Shown here piece by piece: positions 56,536-64,000 of a stretch of DNA of 64,000 nucleotides. Positions within the stretch are counted from its first letter, which is position 1; each line of letters begins with the position of its first letter. The DNA is taken from NCBI GenBank assembly GCA_021029095.1, contig JAJOHG010000002.1:1736001-1800000 (forward strand). Reading direction: 5' to 3'. Both the position numbers and the translations under genes were made by a program. Below the pieces are notes generated by a model. It did no database searches, was not told where the DNA came from, and was given only the letters and a program-made list of their open reading frames with translations. This stretch comes from Phellopilus nigrolimitatus. Taxonomy: Eukaryota > Basidiomycota > Agaricomycetes > Hymenochaetales > Hymenochaetaceae.

Positions 56536-57640
56536 TAGGACTGTATCCCGATTAAAGTAGTAATACAGGCGAGCTGCCCATGCGCGGTACAACACCCCTC
56601 CCGCCCGAGAAGACATACGTCCACGTGCTGTTTTTCTCTCTCTGTATGACTACGAGTGTGCCGCCGAGGATGGCAGTTAGCCATTGCGCCTTTGCGCATC
56701 CAGAATCCAATGCATGGCCAGCGCTGCAGCCGCCATCACGTGAGCTCAGCTGCCGTGCGAGTCTTATTTGACTATGTTTGGCAGAGTCGGAGTTTTAATA
56801 GTTCAGCATGTATGCGCACCCGGGAGTCCCTCGCGCATTTACTACGTATTACACGATATGCTTGGAAACACTTTCGTTGTCTTCGCCAGCGCCACAAAGA
56901 CAAAAATCCAATACTAGGAGCGCGCAGACATGGTTGGAGACTACGCACCTGCGACTACCTGTTGACGGCCCGGAATGTGCCCTAGAATACTACAATACCG
57001 GCCGGCTGCCCGCCAAGCGCGCACGGCGGCTTTGCAGAGCGCATCGCTGTGCAGTGAGCGCCGGCGTGCGCTGAATTGGGGGAAGTCGGACGGCGCCCAC
57101 GCCGCCTACTGCTGTCGACATGATATAATAACTAGGGTGAAGGAGAAGGTATGACGCGGAGATCTCATCCTGCCGCGCGCGCTCTGCGCTGACGGCCAGG
57201 GAGCCGCAATGTGGTGCACACGTACGCAGCTGCAGTCGTCCTGGAAACAGTGGCGCTTATGCCATGGACGTCGTCTCAGCAATCTTGCATGCTTTGTACT
57301 AGGCAATGGTTGCATTCTTGTTCAAAAACAGCGCGCCGCCGCATCCGCGCGCCCAGTTCGGGTGCACGGGTGCGCGGCGCGTCGTTGGCGGCCAGGGAAC
57401 CGCAATGTTGCTCACGTATGGGGCTGCATCGTCTTGGAAACAGTGACGTTTTCTGCCAAGGACGTAGAGCAATGCTGCATGCTTTGCAGGCAGTCTGCAA
57501 TACTGCATGCTCTGCGGGCAATCTTCCGCCTGTCAGTTGTCAGGCTACGCACACAATGCTGGATACGAGGCCCGTAACTGTTTGCACTGTCTGCATCCTG
57601 GCAAACCTGTCTGTGCGCCACTTTGCACAGGCCCATTTTC

Positions 57641-57755
57641 TATATAAGACGCATCCCTGGCAGCCTTTCTCGCCTCAACACACCTACTTACCACAGACAA
57701 GGTGAGCATCTGACTGATCTGCAGCGATCTGCAGCGCTTATTCGTATCGGTCTTG
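57641..57755 (+). promoter_or_regulatory. TATA promoter and leader of unit B
   Basis: TATATAA at 57641-57647, followed by gacgcatccctggcagcc and by the 33-nt tiny intron-like segment beginning gtgagc near 57701 and ending ctgcag near 57734. Nearly identical to unit C. Confidence 0.65.
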
Positions 57756-57785
57756 TTCTGGGACAGCGCACTTGCAGATTTTAAC

Positions 57786-58109
57786 ATGTCGCCCCGGTTT
57801 CCACACGACACCGCCTACTATCAAGGCGTAGTTACACAGGATGATATAAATGTAGGCACAGCCGGGCTCATCGGCCCCCACAGTACGCAACATAAGGAAG
57901 CAAAAGCAAAAGAAAATACGTTTTTCCAGTTGTTTAACAAATACAAGAAAGACTTGGCAAATATCCATGAAAAGATGCAGCAGAGCCCACAAGCGCGGCA
58001 GGAGGCCCTGAAGAAGGAGAAACACGAAACAGAAATGAAAGTGAAGTTTGCGGAAAATCTGCACCAGTATTGGATGGAATATGTGATTAGTTTGTACGAG
58101 ACGGAATAG
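57786..58109 (+). CDS. Small helical protein B of the tandem array, 107 aa
   Basis: Not recognised. ATG at 57786 (MSPRFPHDTAYYQGVVTQDD); stop TAG. Lys/Glu-rich helix (FNKYKKDLANIHEKMQQS) ends with the family signature EMKVKFAENLHQYWMEYV. Most similar to protein A: both begin M-x-P-x-F and have VVTQ at the same place, GPH followed by a polar stretch, and the same length. Leader frame upstream of ATG encodes SVLFWDSALADFN as in unit C. No signal peptide. Confidence 0.58.
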   Translation: MSPRFPHDTAYYQGVVTQDDINVGTAGLIGPHSTQHKEAKAKENTFFQLFNKYKKDLANIHEKMQQSPQARQEALKKEKHETEMKVKFAENLHQYWMEYVISLYETE

Positions 58110-59841
58110 TAGGAATGTATCCCAGCTATAGCGACTGAAGTAGTGATATAGACGAGCTGCCCTCGTATGGTACAGCGCCCCCACCCGCCCGAGAAGACGA
58201 CCACATGCTGTCTTTCTTTGTGTGACTATGAGCGCGCCAGAGTTGGCCGTATTCCGAAGCATGGCCAGCGCCTCAGCCGCCATCGCGCGAGCGCCCGGTC
58301 GGACACGCTCTTTAACGCTTTCCTGTTCCGTTCCATCCTCTGAGTCTGAATAAACCGCCCGGACCGCGCGTGCATGCAGGGTGCCGGGCCTTCCCGCTGT
58401 GCGAGAGATACTGAGCAGCAAACTGGGGAGCACGCGTTCAAGTCTAGATCAGATGTCCCGTGTGGGTATAGCACACTGTTGTATCAGTAAATCTACATGT
58501 AACGCGTGTTTTCTTCATTATTGCCTCCAATAACGAAAGTAGACTTTGCGGCTTACTGGCATCCGACCGCATCCCATCCGAGTCGCCAATTTCGTTCGGC
58601 CATGCAAGCAGTATATGCACTGGGGCGATTCGGACAAGTACACATCCAAGTGACCGCACGTCTGAGAGCGCACAGGCACGGTCGGAGACTCCGTGTCCTC
58701 GCGTACTTCAGGAAAGTGCGTAGTATACTACGATATCGACCACCTGCCTGCCCGCAAGTGCGCGCGGCGGCTTTGCGAAGCGCGTGCCGGTGCAGTGAGC
58801 GCCGGCGCGCGCGGAACGAGAAGTAGTCGGACGGCGCCATCGCCGGCTGCTGCTGTCGACGCCGATATAATAAGTAAAGGCGAATGGGAATAGAAAGAGG
58901 CGACGCGGAGACCTCGTCGCAAAACTGCGGTATGCGAGTCGAGTCGTCCCCTCGAAAGCATACCTTTTTGCTTTCATAACGTGTTTACAAAGACACTACA
59001 TCGCCCCCAAAAACAACACGGCGTATATTCGATAGTCAGTTAATCTATTCGCAACATGCAAGCTGCGAGGGCCACTCACGGTCTCCTGGCATGCACCCCG
59101 CAGTGTCCGCGCCGCGGCGATTCTAACCAGCTGATTAGGACCGGAAAGGGCGCTGAATAAACAGCCACGGCCGTTCCCGCCTCAAGCGCCTTTCCCACCG
59201 CTCGGGATGACGGGACACGGCGTGGCGGGAATGCGTAACGGGTCTGATGGGGTGCGCCGCGGTGCGGATTCTGGGCCTGGCGGGCCTCGTAGGTCCAGAT
59301 CTTCGGATCGGCGCAGAGCGAGGCGGACGCCGGAAGCAGCCAGCAAGGTCCATGCAGGTGCATCGCTCGCCGCACACAGACGGGCCTGCCGCGCATGCTC
59401 TGTGCTGACGGCCAGGGAGCCGCAGTTGCAGTCGTCCTGGAAACAGTGGCGCTTATGCCATGGACGTCGTCTCAGCAATCTTGCATGCTTTGTACTAGGC
59501 AATGGTTGCATTCTTGTTCAGAAACAGCGCGCCGCCGCATCCGCGCGCCCAGTGCGGGTGCACGGGTGCGCGGCGCGCGCGCCGCTGGAGACCAGGAGGC
59601 CGCAATGGTGCACACGTATGCGGCTGCAGTCGTCCTGGAAACAGTGACATTTTCTGCCAAGGACGTAGAGCAATGCTGCATGCTTTGCAGGCAGTCTGCA
59701 ATACTGCATGCTCTGCGGGCAATCTTCCGCCTGCCAGTTGCCAGGCTACGCACACAATGCTGGATACGAGGCCCGTAGCTGTTTGCGCCACTTGCGTCCT
59801 GGGAAACTTGTCTGTGTGCGAGTTTGCACAGGCCCATTTTC

Positions 59842-59936
59842 TATATAAGACGCATCGCTGGCAGCCTTTCTCGCCTCAACATATCTACAATGCCAGAAAC
59901 AAGGTGAGCATCTGACTGATCTGCAGCGATCTGCAG
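59842..59936 (+). promoter_or_regulatory. TATA promoter, leader and 33-nt intron of unit C
   Basis: TATATAA at 59842-59848. Leader exon ends caag at 59903, intron-like segment 59904-59936 (gtgagc ... ctgactgat ... ctgcag) with a second ctgcag ten bases earlier. In this unit the leader exon contains an ATG at 59890 that A and B lack. Confidence 0.6.
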
Positions 59937-60531
59937 TGCTTATTTCATATCCGTCTTGTTCTGTGACAGCGCACTTGCAGACTTCAACAGGCTGGAATGC
60001 GCCGCCGATCATGGATATCAAATCGAACAAGACGACATAGATGAGCTATTTGCGGAACGCAAGAAAATCCTCGCGGGCGACTCGGAACTGTGGCGCAAAA
60101 AAGTTCGAGAACAGTTAGAGAGGGTTGCTAGAGAAATTTATTCCGAAGGGTTGATGGTGAACCTTCTCCGTGAAAATGAGCACGTGAAGCCAGTCGTGTA
60201 CAAGGAGTTCTTCCCAAAAGCAGAAAACAAAATGAAGTTTTTGATAGGCAAGGAACAGTATTGGAAGGACTTCATCGGTGTACACAAAGCGCTACTTGCG
60301 GAACGCAAGAAAATCTGCGAGGGCGACAAGAGACTGCGGCACAAAAAAGCTCAAGAACAGTTAAAGAGGACTGCTGCAGAAATTAATTCCGAAGACGAGA
60401 ACTTGAAGAAGCTGAAAATTCTCCGTGAAAATGAGCACGTGAAGCCAGACGTGTTCCAGAAAGCAATCAACAAACTGAGGTTTGCGATGGACAAGGAACA
60501 GTATTGGGTTAAATTCCTCCATGCAAGTTGA
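59890..60531 (+). CDS. Helical protein C of the tandem array with doubled module, about 203 aa
   Basis: The ATG used by A and B is AGG here (59989-59991). An ATG in the leader exon at 59890 (MPET) reads, after removal of the 33-nt intron 59904-59936, in frame through SAYFISVLFCDSALADFNRL into the main frame and to the stop at 60531. The hydrophobic start (AYFISVLF) could act as a weak signal or membrane sequence. The body is two related modules of about 80 residues: ELFAERKKILAGDSELW to KMKFLIGKEQYWKDF, and LLAERKKICEGDKRLRHKK to KLRFAMDKEQYWVKF, each with LRENEHVKP in the middle. Proteins A and B have one such module. If the tiny intron is not spliced, the gene has no usable start and is a pseudogene. 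Confidence 0.5.
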
Positions 60532-60930
60532 GAAATGTATCGCAGTCGTAACAGTTGAAGTAGTAATATAAGCGAGCTGGCCCTGCGCGGTACAGCACCC
60601 CCTCCCGTCCGAGGAGTCGTCCACATGCACCACCTCGCTGCGCATGCTTTTTTCTTTCTCTCCCTGTATGACTATAAGTGTGAAGTGTGCCCCCGAGAAT
60701 GGCACTCAGCCAACCGCGCGGCTGCGCGTTCAGAATCTAATGCATGGCCAGAGCTGCACGTGAGCTCCTCTGAATATACCGTGCGTGCTGGACGCCTGGC
60801 CTCCCTGCTGGGCGGAGACACTAGGCAGCGAGCCGGGAAGCGCGTGCCCGAGTCTACTACGCGCTGCGGAAAGCCAGATGCCCCGTGTGGGTAGAGCAGG
60901 CTCGTATTTAGGAAATCTAATGCGAGCTCT

Positions 60931-62433
60931 CTTTGTCATTGACTGCCGACTACTGCAATATCAGCAACAGACTGCGCGGCTCACTCCAAATCTGCGCGGC
61001 CATATATACGCGCGGGGCGGCACCGCCACGCGACGAGATATAATATGCGTCTTGTGGGGTAGGATATAATGGGGTGGGGGCACGCGGAGGGCCCTGGGGG
61101 TCCCGCGCCTCACGTACCCTCGGCGATTCGCGCGGCACGGCGGGAACGCGTAACGGGTCTGCGGGGAGCGTGGAAGAAACGCAGACGGGGGGCGTGCGTG
61201 CGGGTGGAGCGCGGCGGCGGCGGGCTGCTCTGCTCGCGGGTAGCGTAACGCGGCTTGGCTTGGCTTGGCTTGTATTTAGTAACTCTAGTGCCATCGACTG
61301 TAGACACGGGCCGATAGCGTGCATTTAGGCCACTCTGTCGAAGAGAGCCTTCTGCGCACCGGGGCGACGCACATGCAGGTCCGGACCCCCGGATCGGCGC
61401 ACGCAGGGAAGCCCGTTATACAAATGCATGTGCTGCGGCCGAGGGACCGGGAAGAAGGGACGCGTGCGTCCGGAGAGAGGCGGACGCCGGACAGACGTCT
61501 CGTGCGCGTGCGTGCGTGTATAGGGACGACTGGGAAGATGGGAAATAGACTCGGCGGATGTCGTTGGACCTCGGACGGCATGGCATGTGGCATGGAAGGG
61601 GGACCTGATTTGCGCCGGATCGGCGGATGACTCATCCGCCCCCCCTCCCCTTCCGCATCTGAGTCCGCCGAAAGCAAGAATAAAGTCCGAAACGTCCGAT
61701 AGGGACATGCGCGACCCGCCCGGCGCCGAGCCCGAGCCCGAGCCCGAGCCCCGAGCCCCCGAATTTGAATCTGCAAAGAACGAAATCGGAAACAAAAACA
61801 AGGCCCTTTCCTTTGATAACGCGTTTGGTCCCCGGGCGGCTACGAAAACAAAGACGCGCGCGCGCAGGTGGGCAAGTGCGGATTGGAGAGAACGCGCTTT
61901 GCGCCGCGACCCGTGAACAGAGGAATTCGCCGCGGGTGCGATCGACGCGCGCGCGCAGCTGCTGGCTGGCTGGCTAACGCGAGCCGCGCTCCGCAAAGAG
62001 CAAAGAGCAACGGGGGTGGCTTCGCACTACATGTACGCTTAGAAAGCCGGCCGCGGTGCACGGTTAATCACGCACGTACGTATACGTGTCGCGCTTATCG
62101 CCCCCTTTGACCCGCCTAAAACAAAAATATACCAGCACAAAGCCGTCCGCCAGCGCCGGATCTCTTTCGCCTCAGCAGCCCCCTCCTTCCTTCAGGCTTC
62201 CATACACCGCGCAGCTCGGCGTTGCGTGGCGGACGTGGCAGCGCGGCGCTGCAGCCCGAGACACCGCGCACACCGCACCGCAAACTGCGCTTCGCGCCGC
62301 TTTCGCGTATACATATAGCAGGAGCCCAGCTCAGCCCCCCCTCGCGTCTCTGCTTTGTTCTCTTTTCTGCGTCGCCTCAAGTATATACATACGCCGCTAC
62401 CGCCGCCGCGTCCCCCGCGCCCGACCGGCTTAC
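60931..62433. other. GC-rich intergenic region with short tandem repeats
   Basis: About 1.5 kb. Contains ggctt repeated four times (61253-61272), gagccc repeated four times (about 61728-61751) and cgcgcg/gcgc runs. Open frames here on both strands are Arg/Ala/P-rich by-products of GC composition. A tatac/tatag stretch near 62307 may belong to the promoter of the next gene. Confidence 0.45.
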
Positions 62434-64000
62434 ATGGGCCGCCGCGAGATCCAGCTCGCGCTCGACCTGCCCCCGAGCCTGCGCCTCTACCCCTGCGCCG
62501 TCGCGGGCACCTGCCGGAAGGCCGGGAAGGCGACCCTGCACCTGCACCTGCACGACGCCCTCGACGACGACGACGAAGACGACTGCGGCGCAGGCGACCT
62601 CGCGTTCGAGAACGGAACAGGCGCGCAGCACACGCACACGCACACGCATATGCACAGCGCGCAGCAGCACCAGCAGCTGCGCCCGCAGCGCCCGCACCTG
62701 CGCAAGCACCACACCGACCCCGGGCACCAGCAGCGCACGTTCATCTTCTCCGCCGACTTCGCGCCGCGCGCGTCCGCGCGCGTGCGGCACCGGCACCCCG
62801 CGTCGCTCGCGCGCGCGACGCTCGCCGCACACGCGTTCGGCGCGCCGCCGCCCGCGTACGCGTTCGCGGACCGCGTCGCCGCGCCTGCGTACGCGGCGCG
62901 CTTCTTCGAGTGCGTGGCGTCGCCGCCCTGGAGCACGAGCACGAGCTCGTCGGCCTCGTCGGCCTCGGCGGCGAGCAGCGCGGGCGCGGTCACGCCCGGC
63001 AGCGCGGCGGGCCCGAGCGCGGGCGGGTTCCCGTTCCCGGCGTTCGAAGCGCCGGCGTGCGCGGCGGCGGAGGGCGCCGACGCGGGTGCGCGCGGGGCGT
63101 GGCGCGAGCTCGCGCTCGAGGACGGGGTTAGCGGGGCGTGGACGGCGGGGGGCGAGGGCCGGCTGGACGCTAGCCTGGGCCCGGGGCTCGAGCCGGAGAG
63201 TTTGACTGGGATTGGCAATACGGGCGACGCCCTGGCACGTTGTTGTGCTGCGCGGGGGCGCCCAGAGCGGGCGAGCGCCGGCGTGTGTGATGGCGATGGC
63301 GATGGTGGGAACGGGGAGCAACGGGCGCAGCTGGACGCGGGCGGGCGTTCCGCATCGGGCACCGGGGGCGCTTCTTGGACGGCCTGGGCTGCGTGTACAT
63401 CGCAACCCCCGTCTGCTTCGCCTTCTGGGCCCGGCGCCGGCCCCTCTTCGCCCAGTCACGATCCCAGGCCCACCCACCACATGCCTCCTCTCCTAAAGCC
63501 GCACTGCCCGTCCTGCACCTGCGCCCACGCCCACTCCCGGCCGTCCTCCCCTCCCTCTGCCTCTGTCTCTGCCTCTGCCTCCGCCTCTACCTCTACCTCT
63601 GCCTCCTCCGCGTCCACATCGACCTCCACGCCGGCACCATCCAGCCCGCACGCCCGCCCAGCCCCCTACGCGCGCCCCCGCCCGTCCGCCCTGGCATCCG
63701 TCCTCCCGCCGAGCCTCCCCGCGACGCCCGCCGGCCCCGGCCCCAGCGCCCTGCGCCCGCGCGCCCGCCCTGCCCCCCGCCGCGCCGCATCCTACGAGCC
63801 CGAGCCCGCGCCTGCCGCCCAGTCCATGTTCGCGGCCCTCTTCGCGGGCGGTCTCCCGAAGGAGGCGCGCGAAAAGGAGAAGGAGAAGGAGACGGAAATG
63901 AAGATGAAGATGGAGGAGGGAGGCGGAGAGCGGAGGAAGGAGGCGCAGGAGAGGAAGAGGGAGGTAGAGACAGAGGCGGAGGTGGGCCGCGCCAAGGCCG
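62434..64000 (+). CDS. Very GC-rich open frame, at least 522 codons, 3' end outside window
   Basis: From ATG 62434 (MGRREIQLALDLPPSLRLY) the frame stays open to the window end, which I checked codon by codon. Codons are strikingly GC3-rich (GCG, CTC, GAC, CGC), the third-position bias expected of real coding sequence in a GC-rich region. It reads: a short ordered start (LRLYPCAVAGTCRKAGKATL), a His/Asp run (HLHLHDALDDDDEDD), HTHTHTHMHS, a middle part with RTFIFSADFAPRAS and AARFFECVASPPW, long Ser/Ala, Ser/Thr/Pro runs from a tct-gcc microsatellite (63553-63606), and finally a Lys/Glu/Arg-rich coiled coil (EKEKEKETEMKMKMEE). No family recognised. An intron inside cannot be excluded. Other frames on both strands are also open for long distances because of base composition. 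Confidence 0.5.
   Translation, partial: MGRREIQLALDLPPSLRLYPCAVAGTCRKAGKATLHLHLHDALDDDDEDDCGAGDLAFENGTGAQHTHTHTHMHSAQQHQQLRPQRPHLRKHHTDPGHQQRTFIFSADFAPRASARVRHRHPASLARATLAAHAFGAPPPAYAFADRVAAPAYAARFFECVASPPWSTSTSSSASSASAASSAGAVTPGSAAGPSAGGFPFPAFEAPACAAAEGADAGARGAWRELALEDGVSGAWTAGGEGRLDASLGPGLEPESLTGIGNTGDALARCCAARGRPERASAGVCDGDGDGGNGEQRAQLDAGGRSASGTGGASWTAWAACTSQPPSASPSGPGAGPSSPSHDPRPTHHMPPLLKPHCPSCTCAHAHSRPSSPPSASVSASASASTSTSASSASTSTSTPAPSSPHARPAPYARPRPSALASVLPPSLPATPAGPGPSALRPRARPAPRRAASYEPEPAPAAQSMFAALFAGGLPKEAREKEKEKETEMKMKMEEGGGERRKEAQERKREVETEAEVGRAKA

Larger units (their letters stand above)
55740..56765 (+). repeat. Tandem unit A of the small-helical-protein array
   Basis: Aligned by eye with units B and C. 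Shared blocks in order: a ctgctgctgt(t/c)gacg..gatataa element (55837-55860) followed by gaaggagaaga and gcggagatctc; the caatcttgcatg/caatcttcc motif; the promoter-leader block (56060-56220); and the 3' block after the stop (56530-56750, including agtagtaata, gcgagctgccc and gccatcacgtgagctc). Confidence 0.75.
57000..58505 (+). repeat. Tandem unit B of the small-helical-protein array
   Basis: Same block order as unit A. The upstream part 57165-57720 is almost identical to 59385-59940 in unit C (for example the shared ggaaacagtggcgcttatgc). The 3' flank continues to the ccccgtgtggg/cccgtgtggg motif near 58460, also found in unit C near 60885. Confidence 0.75.
58735..60930 (+). repeat. Tandem unit C of the small-helical-protein array
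   Basis: Begins with the ctgctgctgtcgacgccgatataa element (58848-58874) as in A and B, contains a C-specific insertion (about 58930-59380), then the block near-identical to unit B (59385-59940), the coding part, and the shared 3' flank (60545-60925). Confidence 0.72.

Noticed and set aside
55740..60930. Tandem array as mating-pheromone genes
   Set aside because: None of the three proteins ends in a CaaX box and they are too long and charged.
61285..61996. Overlapping minus-strand open frames in the GC-rich spacer
   Set aside because: Low-complexity Arg/Ser/Pro translation without motif or splice signals; expected by chance at this GC content.
62377..63480. Minus-strand frame of 367 codons and two Arg-rich plus-strand frames
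   Set aside because: Extreme Arg/Ala content and overlap with the plus-strand frame at 62434 whose third positions are the G/C-biased ones.
1..64000. tRNA and rRNA genes
   Set aside because: I looked for gttcga-type T-loops (for example near 42628, 51655) but none is flanked by pairing stems; no rRNA-like sequence seen.

Overview
This is nuclear DNA of a filamentous basidiomycete, most likely an Agaricomycete. Short GT-AG introns of about 45-65 nt interrupt nearly every gene, and several families are typical of mushroom-forming fungi: DUF6533 seven-helix membrane proteins, a DUF6593 protein, F-box-like proteins with LRR-like bodies, a CAP10/GT90 glycosyltransferase, a UPF0643 protein and a stand-alone I9 protease inhibitor. 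Gene models below were joined by eye from splice signals and reading frame; the exact species cannot be told.

Layout. 1-20 kb is mostly core cell biology: UPF0643 C-terminus, an unrecognised repeat-bearing protein, a small secreted protein, an SSU1-type sulfite exporter, an unrecognised 489-residue protein, type II phosphatidylinositol 4-kinase (LSB6), the U2-snRNP factor CUS2/Tat-SF1, proteasome assembly chaperone 2, an F-box-like protein and a PAS-kinase-like protein kinase. 20-35 kb holds the I9 inhibitor, a second SSU1-like gene, a broken copy of a signal-peptide/one-helix membrane protein, an FAD monooxygenase, a DUF6533 protein, a YKR070W/CECR5-type HAD hydrolase and a GT90 enzyme. 35-53 kb is an accessory stretch: an F-box gene with a decayed tandem copy, two more copies of the one-helix membrane protein family, two short non-autonomous transposons (a fold-back element and a TA-flanked MITE), a second DUF6533 gene, a beta-rich unknown protein and a DUF6593 protein. 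53.5-55 kb is a SEC2-type Rab GEF.

From about 55.7 kb the sequence turns GC-rich and contains the most unusual structure: three tandem units, each with the same TATA promoter, leader, tiny leader intron and 3' flank, but carrying strongly diverged small helical open frames, one of which has an internally doubled module and a relocated start codon. The last 1.6 kb is an extremely GC-rich open frame that runs off the window.

Single-base frame breaks occur in at least eight otherwise convincing genes, including housekeeping ones. This points to base-level errors in the assembly at least as much as to real pseudogenes, so each 'broken' call should be read with that in mind. Functionally the window is not one pathway; genes that plausibly act together are few (two SSU1-like exporters; trafficking/phosphoinositide factors LSB6 and SEC2).
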